From Campylobacter suis (GTDB lineage Bacteria > Campylobacterota > Campylobacteria > Campylobacterales > Campylobacteraceae), in assembly GCF_905120475.1 (NCBI RefSeq), contig NZ_CAJHOE010000005.1, positions 1-57,403 on the forward strand: a DNA stretch of 57,403 nt, in the 5' to 3' direction. The notes beneath the pieces were generated by a model. The model was not told the DNA's origin. It saw only the letters and a list, made by a program, of their open reading frames with translations, and did no database searches. Shown one piece after another: positions 45,163 through 53,016 of this stretch (position 1 is the first letter of the stretch; the number at the start of each line of letters is the position of its first letter). The position numbers and the translations under genes were made by a program.

Positions 45163-45759
45163 GTGAAAATACTACACGCGACAGATCTTCACTATAACGC
45201 TGTTTGGTTTGAGTATCTTAAGAGCGTGGAGGCTTGCTTTGAGGCCATTTGTATAAGTGGCGACTTGCTAGATGAGTGCAGTGATGTGAGTTTATATGAT
45301 CAAATTTTAGACATTAAGGCGTGGCTTGGCAAGTTTTCAAAACCCGTATTTGTCTGTAGTGGCAACCACGATATAAGCTTGCTTTATGAAGAGGGCTGGA
45401 TAAATGAGATGGCAAATGTTTATGGCGATGATAGTATCATCACGCTAAATGGCGTTTGCTTTGGCTGTGTGCCTTACGTGGGGGCAAGTCTTGATAAATT
45501 TAGCGAGTGCGATGTACTTTTAGCTCATGTTCCGCCGTATAAAACGCCCGTTTCAAGGGATATAAAAAGCGGGAGAGACTATGGAGATAAAAGCCTTTTT
45601 AGCGCAGTTGATGAAGGTGCGATAAATCCTAAAGTGCTACTTTGCGGACATATCCATGAGCCAAAAGCAAATGTTTGCAAGCTAAAAAATACCACGATTT
45701 ACAACCCCGGCTGTGAGTTTGGCAAAAGTACACCAAAAATTTGCGAAGTGGTGGTGTGA
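45163..45759 (+). CDS. Metallophosphoesterase, possibly phase-variable
   Basis: A 198-aa calcineurin-like phosphoesterase. The five metal motifs are complete: ATDLH near 6-10, SGDLLDE, SGNHD, LAHVPP and GHIHEPK. The family hydrolyses phosphomonoesters, phosphodiesters or cyclic nucleotides; the substrate is unknown. The start is GTG 45163, which gives MKILHATDLH, the normal family N-terminus. The ribosome site overlaps the G9 tract and a following TGGAGA, so translation may depend on tract length. Confidence 0.82.
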   Translation: MKILHATDLHYNAVWFEYLKSVEACFEAICISGDLLDECSDVSLYDQILDIKAWLGKFSKPVFVCSGNHDISLLYEEGWINEMANVYGDDSIITLNGVCFGCVPYVGASLDKFSECDVLLAHVPPYKTPVSRDIKSGRDYGDKSLFSAVDEGAINPKVLLCGHIHEPKANVCKLKNTTIYNPGCEFGKSTPKICEVVV

Positions 45760-45823
45760 GCTTGTTTTACGCTAAATTTTTAAAACTTGTAAATGTTTAA
45801 AAGCAATATAGGTGATTTTAGCC

Positions 45824-46066
45824 TTAGCGACCACTGTTTATAAAAATCCTACAAAATTTTTCCCAGTCATGCAGATATATGATACTCTCAATAAGATTGC
45901 CATTTTCATCCTCTATGCCACCGTGTGTAGAACCAATGCTTTTTTCACACCAAAACTCATAAAAAGGAAGCTTTTTTATATCGCTTTTTAGCACCCCTAT
46001 AACACCTTGGTGATTTATCACCTTTAGTCCAAAGTATGTCTTTTTGCCTACCATATCTTCTCTCAT
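45824..46066 (-). CDS. 80-aa protein of unknown function
   Basis: I do not recognise the family. It is small and mixed alpha/beta, with KTYFGLKVINHQGVIGVLKS and GIEDENGNLIESIIYLHDWE. There is no signal peptide or membrane helix. AAAAGG lies 6 bp before the ATG, and the gene is 25 bp downstream of a metallophosphoesterase gene on the same strand, so it may be its partner. Confidence 0.6.
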   Translation of the reverse strand: MREDMVGKKTYFGLKVINHQGVIGVLKSDIKKLPFYEFWCEKSIGSTHGGIEDENGNLIESIIYLHDWEKFCRIFINSGR

Positions 46067-46091
46067 AATATACCTTTTTAAATATTTATTT

Positions 46092-46748
46092 TTATGCTTT
46101 ATTTATCTCTTCTATCATCTGCATTATGCTAAGCGATCTAGTGTCTATATCATCATCTTCGCTAAACATTCTATGCTCGCTATGTTTAAACGGCTCCACA
46201 ACCTTTATATACTCATATATTTCATTAAAGTCTAAAATTTTGCCATGTAGATCATACCCGACATTCATCGCGCGACCCTTTATAGGAGCCATATTTGCGT
46301 GCAAATGCCCGTATAGATGGATGCTTGATCTATGTCCGCTATTCCACTCAACTATCGGGTAGTGAAACATCACAAGGCGGTGCTTATGCCCCGCATGCTC
46401 TATCACCGTGTCCTTATACTCGCAAATTTCTTCAAACAGCGCATTACCATCAAGCTTTTTTATGGATAGTAGTTCATCTTGTTTGGCCTTTATGGCTAGG
46501 TCGTGATTACCCAAAATAAGCACATGCTTGCCGTTTAGTTTTTTAAATATCGAGATATTTTTCTCCATATCCTTATGAAAGCTAATGTCACCAAGATTAT
46601 ACACGGTATCGGCAGGACTTACCCTGTCATTCCATATATTAATCAGCCTTTTATCCATCTCATCAACACTACTAAATCGCCTAAAACACGGGTGAAAGCC
46701 CATAACGCTACTATGCCCAAAATGCAAGTCGCTTGTAAAATATATCAT
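46092..46748 (-). CDS. Metallophosphoesterase (second copy in region)
   Basis: A 218-aa calcineurin-like phosphoesterase of a different branch from the one at 45163. Metal motifs are TSDLHFGH near 5-12, NLGDISFH, ILGNHD, MFHYPIVEW and LYGHLHA. The start is 6 bp after the stop of the antitoxin-like gene, so the two are one transcript. Its possible pairing with the antitoxin in place of a toxin is discussed in the findings. Confidence 0.82.
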   Translation of the reverse strand: MIYFTSDLHFGHSSVMGFHPCFRRFSSVDEMDKRLINIWNDRVSPADTVYNLGDISFHKDMEKNISIFKKLNGKHVLILGNHDLAIKAKQDELLSIKKLDGNALFEEICEYKDTVIEHAGHKHRLVMFHYPIVEWNSGHRSSIHLYGHLHANMAPIKGRAMNVGYDLHGKILDFNEIYEYIKVVEPFKHSEHRMFSEDDDIDTRSLSIMQMIEEINKA

Positions 46749-46754
46749 CTCACC

Positions 46755-46979
46755 CTACATTTCAAAACTATGCGTTGTTTTTTTAGCCACATTCAAAGCG
46801 TCATATAGTTCCACTTTTTTAGCCATGCTTTCAAACACGCCACTTGGCACTAGGTAAGAGCTTACTATGTTGTGATTTAGTATAGCTACCACTTCATTGC
46901 CTGCTTCGCTGATGATTTGCGCGGGTGATTTTTTAAGCTCGCTTATGCTTGCTGTCAAATTTGCCTTTATCTCTTGCAT
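46755..46979 (-). CDS. Phd/YefM- or StbD-like antitoxin without an adjacent toxin
   Basis: A 74-aa protein typical of the StbD/YefM antitoxin fold: IKANLTASISELKKSPAQII, then SEAGNEVVAILNHNIVSSYL. Such proteins bind their own promoter with the N-terminal domain and a RelE-type toxin with the C-terminus. Here the gene downstream is a metallophosphoesterase, not a toxin. The promoter region holds a perfect 19-bp palindrome. Confidence 0.8.
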   Translation of the reverse strand: MQEIKANLTASISELKKSPAQIISEAGNEVVAILNHNIVSSYLVPSGVFESMAKKVELYDALNVAKKTTHSFEM

Positions 46980-46990
46980 TTAGTATCCTT

Positions 46991-47009
46991 TATAATTTTA
47001 AAAATTATA
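46991..47009 (-). promoter_or_regulatory. Palindromic operator over the antitoxin promoter
   Basis: A perfect 9-1-9 palindrome, TATAATTTT-A-AAAATTATA, lies 12 bp before the antitoxin ATG. Its right arm contains the minus-strand -10 TATAAT (47004-47009). A second 6-6-6 repeat (TATACT/AGTATA, 47006-47023) overlaps it. This is the expected layout for an autoregulated antitoxin operon. Confidence 0.6.
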
Positions 47010-47044
47010 CTAAATAAAGTATAAAATAACACTGAATGTCCAAA

Positions 47045-47067
47045 ATGATACAAAATTATTGTATAAT
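47045..47067 (+). promoter_or_regulatory. Helicase promoter with near-palindrome
   Basis: ATGATACAA and TTGTATAAT form a 9-5-9 inverted repeat with one mismatch; the right arm includes the -10 TATAAT (47062-47067) of the divergent helicase gene, 23 bp before its ATG. It may be a regulator site. Confidence 0.55.
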
Positions 47068-47089
47068 AAAATTTCAAAGGATATAAAAA

Positions 47090-50000
47090 ATGGCAATACA
47101 AAATACTCTTAACTATCTTCTGCTTACCGAGTATCTAAATCCAAACACGCTAAAAGATATACAAAAATCACAAACCAAAACAAAAGTTGTTTTTGAGATG
47201 AATGTTCATGAATTTGATGAAAAATTTTGGCAGTTTTTTGCGCTGTTAAAAGATGAAATTTATAGACTAAACAAAGCAGATAGAAGCGGTAAATGCCCTA
47301 CACTAAAGGTAGAAATTTATGGCGGCGTCTATGAAACAAGCTTGATACAAGATGTCATTTGCCAAAAATATCCAGAGCTAAAAAACGATGAGTTTAAACA
47401 GTCAAGCCTTGCTTATGCCGCGTCTTATTATTATATGCTTGATGGCGATTTTACCTTTAAAGATAGCGAGCGATACTATGTTTTAAAAGACAATTTAGAA
47501 CTAAATGATAAGAGCTTAAAGCCCGTGTGTTGTGGCGAAACTGGGTATAATATAGGCGAGCTATTTTTATCGACCGTGCCGTGGGCTTGTGAAAATTTTA
47601 CAAATGCAAAAAATTTAAACTATGAAAATTTTAAAGAGATAAAACAAAGCCTACAAAACGACATAAGTGCGTTTTTGCCACACGAAATAAGCATAGCGCA
47701 ACTAATAGCTTCTTTACATGAACTCATAAAAAACAGGCTAAAAAGTAAAATCATAACCGATAAGCTCCACATAGCCTTAAGCTTAGAAAGCCCAGATACG
47801 GTGCTTTTAAACAGCTTTTATATAGAAGATATAAGCAAAATTTTAAGCACAAATGATATAAACAAAAGCTTGGAGCAAATTTTAGATGAAAATGACCCAG
47901 ATAGCTTTAAACGCATAGATACAAGAGAATATGAAAATTTACCTTTTTTGATAGAGAAACTTGGTAAAAACAGCTTTACACTTGGTGCATTTGCAAGCGA
48001 GTATATGCTTATATTTTCTCAACAAATCGCAGTAAATGAGATAATGAAACTCTTTAGCAAGGATAGTGGTGGAATTTATAGCGTAAACGGTCCTCCAGGC
48101 ACTGGAAAAACGACTCTTTTAAAAGACATTATCGCAGCCGTTATAGTAGAGCGTGCGATACAAATAGCCGATACAGACGCAGATATATTTGAAAAAGGGA
48201 TAAAGCTAAGTCAAGACAGCAAATATCCCGACTTTTATCCGTTAAAACAGAGCCTAAAAGGCTTTGAGATAGTCGTTACTTCAAGCAACAACAAAGCAGT
48301 TGAAAACATATCACAAGAGCTGCCACGCCTTGATAGCGTAGCCAAAGAGTATCTAGATGAGCTTGAGTATTTTAGAAATTTTGCCACTAGATTGCTCTCA
48401 TCAAATGCTAAATCCAGCATTGCAAACCCTGCGTGGGGGCTTATAAGCGCGTCTCTTGGCAAATCATCAAATGTCAATAAATTTAAATCAAACTGCCTGC
48501 TTAAAGCAGAGATTGACAAGACAGATAGCGATTTTGCTAAGCTTAAGGAGATGGATTTTGTTGATGAGTTTAATGATAAATACTACATTAAAGGGCTAAT
48601 AAGCTATCTGCATGAGCCTATTACGACTGATTTTAAGCAAGCAAAAGCCGAGTTTTTAGACGCTATCAAACAAGCCAAGCACGAAAATGAAAAAGCATTT
48701 GCAGAGTTTGAAAAGCTAAAAAATGAGTATGAAAATTTAGTAAAGTTTGAAAATCTTAATATAGGTGCTAAGATAAAAGCTCAAGATGATTTACTCATAA
48801 ATTTAAGTGATAAGCTAAACACTCTCTTAGAGCCTACTAAAGTTGTCCTTCAAGAGCTACAAGATACAAAAACTATGCCTCAAGAACCTGGAATTTTTGC
48901 AAAAATTTTAAAAACACAAGCTTATAAAAACTATATAATAGAGTGCGAAAATATAGCCAAAACAAATGAGCTAATAAACGCCACAAACGCTCAAATTTCA
49001 GCCCAAAATAGCAAAATTTTAAGCAAATACGATGATGATTTGAAGCATTTTAATAAACTAAAAAATGATTTGCCGCTTCAGATAAATGAAGCAAATTTAA
49101 AGCTAAATGAGCTTAAAACAATACAGCAAAATCTAAATAATCTTAATAACATAAAAGAAAAGCTAAACCAATACATAAACCTAGATGATAGACATATCCG
49201 CGAAAATAGCTCACCATTTATGGCGATAAACGGCAAGAAAACAGACCTTGCAAAGGCTAGGATCAATGTTTTTATAAAAGCTTTAATGCTTCATCGCTCT
49301 TGCATTTTGCAAAATAAATCAAAATTTGTTGCAAATCTTAAAATGTTTGAGTCAAAGGATTTAACCACTCTTGATAAACAGCAAAGGCTAAATATTTTAC
49401 AAAGCTTGTTTATGATAGTGCCAGTTATCAGCACGACTTTTGCATCTATGTCTAGATTTTTTGATAAATACGGTGTTGGCAAAAATGATATCGCGATGAT
49501 GCTTGTTGATGAGTCAGGTCAGGCAAATATCTCAAACGCAGTGGGTGCTTTATGGCGTGCAAAAAATGCTGTAATAGTAGGCGACCCGCTGCAACTAGAG
49601 CCAGTCGTTACGCTACCTAGTAGCTTAAACGAGGTGCTTTTGCGCCAAAATGATACAAAAAATGAGTTTAATGTCGCCACGACTTCACTTCAAGCAAGGG
49701 CGGATAAGGTTCAAAATTTAGGTGCCTACATAGGCGATACTTGGGTTGGTTCGCCCTTGATAGTTCATCGTAGGTGCGATGAGCCTATGTTTGGCGTGGC
49801 AAATGATACGACATATGATGGCGCCATGATATGGGGTAGAAAGAGCAATGCTGGATTTTTGGGTGATTTTGGCGTAAAAAGTTCTTGGATAGATGTTCGT
49901 GGAAGCTTTGTGGGAAATAGCTGCAAAGAGGAGCTAGAAGCTGCCGATAAGCTTTATGAAGAGCTAAAGATAAAAATAGATGAGTATAACAAAAAGGCAG

Positions 50001-50329
50001 ATTTGCACAATCAAACCCACCAGCACAAGATGGCGTTACTTGATGCTAAAAAAGATATACAAGTCATTACGCCATTTACCGATATCGTGCGTGCTAGTAG
50101 GTCGCATAAATGTCACGCAAACACGATACACACTATGCAGGGACAAGAGGCAAGCATTATTATATTTATCCTAGGTGGAGGGTCTGCTGGTGCTAGGGCT
50201 TGGGCTAGCGCAAAACCAAATTTATTAAATGTCGCGCTAACAAGGGCTAAGCACTACATCTATATCATCGGCGATAAAGCAGCTTGGAGCGAGCTTAAAT
50301 ACTTTAGCGTAGCAGCGAGTAGGATTTAA
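47090..50329 (+). CDS. SF1 DNA/RNA helicase (Upf1/Dna2-like), possible defence protein
   Basis: A 1079-aa superfamily 1 helicase. Walker A GPPGTGKTTLLKD is near residues 335-347. Motif II reads LVDESGQA near 804-811 and motif III GDPLQLEPV near 829-837. Motif V/VI region: HTMQGQEASIIIF near 1011 and NVALTRAKHYIYIIGD near 1045. A long Lys/Glu/Asn-rich coiled coil (about 505-720) splits the helicase core. The N-terminal 330 residues are not recognised. No nuclease domain is seen. Similar large SF1 proteins occur in defence islands; here it is divergent from an antitoxin-like operon and next to toxin genes. Role inferred. Confidence 0.82.
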   Translation: MAIQNTLNYLLLTEYLNPNTLKDIQKSQTKTKVVFEMNVHEFDEKFWQFFALLKDEIYRLNKADRSGKCPTLKVEIYGGVYETSLIQDVICQKYPELKNDEFKQSSLAYAASYYYMLDGDFTFKDSERYYVLKDNLELNDKSLKPVCCGETGYNIGELFLSTVPWACENFTNAKNLNYENFKEIKQSLQNDISAFLPHEISIAQLIASLHELIKNRLKSKIITDKLHIALSLESPDTVLLNSFYIEDISKILSTNDINKSLEQILDENDPDSFKRIDTREYENLPFLIEKLGKNSFTLGAFASEYMLIFSQQIAVNEIMKLFSKDSGGIYSVNGPPGTGKTTLLKDIIAAVIVERAIQIADTDADIFEKGIKLSQDSKYPDFYPLKQSLKGFEIVVTSSNNKAVENISQELPRLDSVAKEYLDELEYFRNFATRLLSSNAKSSIANPAWGLISASLGKSSNVNKFKSNCLLKAEIDKTDSDFAKLKEMDFVDEFNDKYYIKGLISYLHEPITTDFKQAKAEFLDAIKQAKHENEKAFAEFEKLKNEYENLVKFENLNIGAKIKAQDDLLINLSDKLNTLLEPTKVVLQELQDTKTMPQEPGIFAKILKTQAYKNYIIECENIAKTNELINATNAQISAQNSKILSKYDDDLKHFNKLKNDLPLQINEANLKLNELKTIQQNLNNLNNIKEKLNQYINLDDRHIRENSSPFMAINGKKTDLAKARINVFIKALMLHRSCILQNKSKFVANLKMFESKDLTTLDKQQRLNILQSLFMIVPVISTTFASMSRFFDKYGVGKNDIAMMLVDESGQANISNAVGALWRAKNAVIVGDPLQLEPVVTLPSSLNEVLLRQNDTKNEFNVATTSLQARADKVQNLGAYIGDTWVGSPLIVHRRCDEPMFGVANDTTYDGAMIWGRKSNAGFLGDFGVKSSWIDVRGSFVGNSCKEELEAADKLYEELKIKIDEYNKKADLHNQTHQHKMALLDAKKDIQVITPFTDIVRASRSHKCHANTIHTMQGQEASIIIFILGGGSAGARAWASAKPNLLNVALTRAKHYIYIIGDKAAWSELKYFSVAASRI

Positions 50330-50330
50330 A

Positions 50331-50343
50331 TTTGTATCATTTT
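50331..50343 (-). repeat. Right copy of 13-bp inverted repeat flanking the helicase gene
   Basis: TTTGTATCATTTT here is the exact complement of AAAATGATACAAA at 47042-47054. The pair brackets the helicase gene, the right copy starting 1 bp after the stop codon. Related TGATACAA copies occur at 51579-51598. Confidence 0.5.
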
Positions 50344-50432
50344 TTATCAGATATAATTGCATATGTTTTATCGTAAAAAGCCATATCATAAAATCAGCTA
50401 GCTTTATTTAAGACAAAAAATGCTAGCTAAAA

Positions 50433-50460
50433 AGCTGACTTGAACTAAATTTTGTCAGCT
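50433..50460. repeat. 7-bp inverted repeat after the helicase gene
   Basis: AGCTGAC (50433-50439) and GTCAGCT (50454-50460) could pair across 14 nt. It lacks a T tail on the plus strand, so a terminator role is doubtful. Confidence 0.35.
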
Positions 50461-50483
50461 CATAAAAATACAAAAAGAGTTAA

Positions 50484-50512
50484 AATTTAGCAAGCAAAAT
50501 GCTTGCTAAATT
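50484..50512 (-). terminator. Rho-independent terminator of the RclC-like gene
   Basis: A perfect 13-bp stem (AATTTAGCAAGCA and TGCTTGCTAAATT) with a 3-nt loop, beginning 2 bp after the stop codon on the minus strand and followed there by TTAAC. Confidence 0.85.
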
Positions 50513-50514
50513 CA

Positions 50515-51144
50515 CTAAGCGCATGCGCCTTTGCATTTTTCAAGTATGCGGCGTGCAGCATTTGAAGCGACTATTAAACCGCCCGCAGACATTATAATGT
50601 CTTTTATGACAAGGCGACCTGCGCCAGATAGATAAGGAAAACCATGATTTGGACTTTCGGTTATTCCTAGAGCTGGGTTGCCTAGATTTGGAACCCAAGT
50701 TTCGGGAGTTGTTATCAAAAATGATAGAGTAACGATAGACATACCAAAGGTGAGCAAACCTCCAACAAGCCCAGCTTTTGGGAACCAAATACCAAGCAAA
50801 ACAAGAGTGCCGATAGTGCATATCATAAAGCCTATAAAGTATGAAGCTGTGTATGTGCCGTTGCTCTTGTGCCATTCGATATTTTTAGGTACGACTAAGC
50901 CTTCAGGATTTTTATGCAAGTTATATTCTGCGACCATTTTACCTTTGCCATTATCAACTATATCTTTATTGTTTAACATATAGCTAAAAAACGGACTATT
51001 GGTAACAAAAGGCACTATACCGTCGGCTTCGTACTGAACGACTTTTAGTCCGCCTATCCAAGCCATTACGATAAAAATGGCAACACTAATGTAATTTACA
51101 AAACATTTTTGAGAATTTGCTAGAAATTCTAAATATTTTTGCAT
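50515..51144 (-). CDS. DUF417 / RclC-like inner-membrane protein
   Basis: A 209-aa protein with four membrane helices. The N-terminus (FVNYISVAIFIVMAWIGGLK, then YEADGIVPFVTNSPFFSY) and the late segment GRLVIKDIIMSAGGLIV are typical of DUF417 (YkgB/RclC). In E. coli RclC belongs to the reactive chlorine response. The partner genes rclA and rclB are not here. The promoter carries an unusual CG-containing palindrome. Confidence 0.83.
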   Translation of the reverse strand: MQKYLEFLANSQKCFVNYISVAIFIVMAWIGGLKVVQYEADGIVPFVTNSPFFSYMLNNKDIVDNGKGKMVAEYNLHKNPEGLVVPKNIEWHKSNGTYTASYFIGFMICTIGTLVLLGIWFPKAGLVGGLLTFGMSIVTLSFLITTPETWVPNLGNPALGITESPNHGFPYLSGAGRLVIKDIIMSAGGLIVASNAARRILEKCKGACA

Positions 51145-51189
51145 ATTTTTCCTTAATAATTTTTTTTAATTTAATAATTGATATTAAAT

Positions 51190-51205
51190 TAATTCGCGAA
51201 TTATA
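51190..51205 (-). promoter_or_regulatory. RclC-like gene promoter with 14-bp palindrome
   Basis: On the minus strand TATAAT (51200-51205) is the -10. It overlaps a perfect 14-bp palindrome TAATTCGCGAATTA at 51190-51203, covering the start-point region. A CGCG-centred palindrome is uncommon in this AT-rich DNA, so a repressor site is likely. Confidence 0.55.
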
Positions 51206-51803
51206 CATATTGCAACTTAAATGTTACTAAAAATTTTGAAAATATTACAAAATATTAAATTTTAGAGTATTATGTTTTGAAAACGCCTATTTTTGGGACT
51301 ATTATGCTAAATTTGCATTTTTACTTTTTCTGTAAAAATAAAAAATTTTGATATAAATTTTTGAAAAATTTAAGCATTGGACTATTTATTTTGATTTGGT
51401 GCTTTTGTTATCAATATCATCATGACCGACATTTTTTAGTAGGTTAAAATTTTTAAAGTTATATTGAAAATTAAAAATCGTATTTTTAAAAAGAAAATTA
51501 AGGAAAAAGTTAGTGGCGGATAGAGAGGGATTTAAAAATATATTTAAAATCCCATATTTTAGGCATAAGATTATATAGTGATACAAAAAGTGATACAATT
51601 TAGAATCATCTTTTTATATAATGAGTCTTAATCTAGACAGTCAGATATTATAGCATAATTTTATACCATAATGACTTTTTTAAGAGCAATATAAGGCCAC
51701 AAATTCTCAAAATCAGACTTTACCTTTTAAGTCAGGAAATATAAAAAGATGCTTTAATTGCTTGGGTGGTTTTATTTGAGCCCACCTAAAACTCAGTTTA
51801 TGA
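51206..51803. other. Gene-free, very AT-rich stretch with a possible attachment-site remnant
   Basis: No convincing gene. At 51514-51533 TGGCGGATAGAGAGGGATTT resembles the 3' end of a tRNA-Ser gene read from the minus strand, and GGGATTT/AAATCCC (51527-51533, 51547-51553) pair. The rest of the tRNA is absent. At 51646-51657 TATTATAGCATA matches the promoter region of the second antitoxin (53279-53290), suggesting a decayed toxin-antitoxin promoter. Both readings are tentative. Confidence 0.4.
51577..51598 (+). repeat. Tandem 10-bp direct repeat AGTGATACAA
   Basis: Two exact copies with a 12-bp period (51577-51586 and 51589-51598), 45 bp from the tRNA-like fragment. Short direct repeats next to an att core are typical of integrase arm sites, but no integrase gene is present. 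Confidence 0.45.
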
Positions 51804-51809
51804 TATAAT
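51804..51809 (+). promoter_or_regulatory. -10 box of toxin-antitoxin operon 1
   Basis: A perfect TATAAT 23 bp before the antitoxin start at 51833. Confidence 0.6.
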
Positions 51810-51832
51810 ACATAAAAAATACAAGGATGGAC

Positions 51833-52048
51833 ATGCAAGTAGTTCTAAATAATGTTGATAATACCATGTTATCTATACTTGAAAATCTAAAAACCCTTGC
51901 TCCAAACCTACAAATCATCAAAGAGCCTTGCGTGTATAGTGATGATGAGATAAAAACTAGGATAGAAGAGGGTGTGCAAAGTATAGAAAATGGTACTGCA
52001 AAACTATACACATTTGATGAAATGAAGCAAAAATTTAGCGTCAAATGA
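51833..52048 (+). CDS. Antitoxin of RelE/ParE pair 1
   Basis: A 71-aa protein. ATG 51833 is chosen over ATG 51827 because AAGG (51823-51826) is then 6 bp away. The N-terminus MQVVLNNVDNTMLSILENLK and the acidic C-terminal part (SDDEIKTRIEEGVQSIENGT) suit a small antitoxin with a toxin-binding tail. The family is not certain. It overlaps the toxin start as ATGA, the usual coupling. Confidence 0.72.
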   Translation: MQVVLNNVDNTMLSILENLKTLAPNLQIIKEPCVYSDDEIKTRIEEGVQSIENGTAKLYTFDEMKQKFSVK

Positions 52049-52323
52049 TATATTTTCTACCCAAATTTGATGATAATCTAAACAAGATATATAACTATAT
52101 ATCACTTGATAGTCCAAGCAGAGCAGATAAATTTTGCACTGAGCTATTTGATAAGATAGCAAAGATAGAATATATGCCTTTAAGCTTTCGCAAAAACCTA
52201 CAAATAAACCGCGATGATATAAGAGATTTGATATTTAAGGGCTATGTTATGCCATTTTTGATAAAAGATGGGGATTATTATGTGTTAGATATTTATAAGA
52301 ATAATGAATGGAGTGGAATTTAG
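52045..52323 (+). CDS. RelE/ParE-family toxin 1
   Basis: A 92-aa toxin-like protein: KFDDNLNKIYNYISLDSPSR, then the DLIFKGYVMPFLIKDGDYYV core strands typical of RelE/ParE. RelE cuts mRNA on the ribosome while ParE blocks gyrase; the sequence does not decide between them. It shares IEYMP and LIFKGYV with toxin 2 at 52735, so the two are paralogues with unrelated antitoxins. Confidence 0.82.
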   Translation: MIYFLPKFDDNLNKIYNYISLDSPSRADKFCTELFDKIAKIEYMPLSFRKNLQINRDDIRDLIFKGYVMPFLIKDGDYYVLDIYKNNEWSGI

Positions 52324-52481
52324 ATATCTGCTAAATCTTCCATTTGTCTAATCTTTCATGTTAAATAATTTTATTAAGCAAGTTGTGTTTTTGATAACAG
52401 GCATACAAAATCTATATTTACTTCAAGCATAAATATAATCAAATTTAAGTATATTTATTCAAACATTGATAATACTTACTT

Positions 52482-52594
52482 AGCAAACTCGAAACGAGCT
52501 TGCTGTAAGGTCTTGGCCAGACGGGCAAAATAGCCTAGCGGCTATGATAAAAATCACCTTTGAACTTGTCTAGTCAAATTGGGGGATTTTTATT
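52482..52594 (+). ncRNA. Candidate structured RNA between the two toxin genes
   Basis: Four consecutive hairpins lie in a short GC-richer block inside a 410-bp gene-free gap. Hairpin 1 is AGCAA-A-CTCG/CGAG-C-TTGCT (52482-52504). Hairpin 2 is GTCT/AGAC (52510-52522). Hairpin 3 is ATAGCC/GGCTAT (52530-52545). Hairpin 4 is a terminator-like AAAAATC...GATTTTT stem with an inner TTTGA/TCAAA (52549-52591). No known RNA family is recognised. The rest of the gap (52324-52481, 52595-52734) shows nothing. Confidence 0.4.
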
Positions 52595-52734
52595 AAAAAA
52601 CAGGTTGATATTTTTTGCTTGCAGTGTAAATTTGCTTATACAAAAATCTAAGCTTCTATGCTAAATTATCTTTTTAGGCAGACCTATGTATGCTATATAT
52701 TTAAATCAAAAAGTAGCAAAAGAAATTTTACATT

Positions 52735-53016
52735 TTAATTAAAAGGAGTAATGTTATGCTTAAAAATTGAAAGAAGTGCAATATTATCTTGCTTGATACG
52801 AAAAACTACAACATATCCTTTAAATATTAGCTCTCTTGTATCTTCTCTATTTAGCTTTTTATTTTTATGATAGCTGTATGGCATATATGGTATTTGTTCT
52901 ATCTTATTAAAAAGTTCATTTGAAAATTTAAGTGCATTATTAACACTATCTTTTGCTATATATTCTACTATGTCATTAAGTTGTTTTAAGAAGATTTTAT
53001 TGGGTTTTATAATCAT
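52735..53016 (-). CDS. RelE/ParE-family toxin 2
   Basis: A 93-aa toxin: KIFLKQLNDIVEYIAKDSVN, ALKFSNELFNKIEQIPYMPY and ELIFKGYVVVFRIKQDNIAL. Its start overlaps the antitoxin stop by four bases. It is a paralogue of toxin 1 and faces it tail to tail. Confidence 0.83.
   Translation of the reverse strand: MIIKPNKIFLKQLNDIVEYIAKDSVNNALKFSNELFNKIEQIPYMPYSYHKNKKLNREDTRELIFKGYVVVFRIKQDNIALLSIFKHNITPFN

Noticed and set aside
37626-50329. Insertion sequence ends or transposase in the rearranged region
   Set aside because: No transposase frame or fragment could be recognised, so the rearrangements are better explained by homologous or illegitimate recombination.
51386-51598. A 70-codon minus-strand ORF in the gene-free gap
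   Set aside because: It has Phe/Asn-rich low-complexity content, no ribosome site, and runs through the inverted repeat and direct repeats; it looks like chance.
52480-52560. A roughly 25-codon minus-strand ORF across the hairpins
   Set aside because: It lacks a spaced ribosome site and a usual ATG start, and the inverted repeats explain the sequence better; a type I toxin peptide could not be supported.
52687-52743. Tiny 18-codon plus-strand ORF (MYAIYLNQKVAKEIL) near toxin 2
   Set aside because: Too short, no clear ribosome site and no match to a known family.
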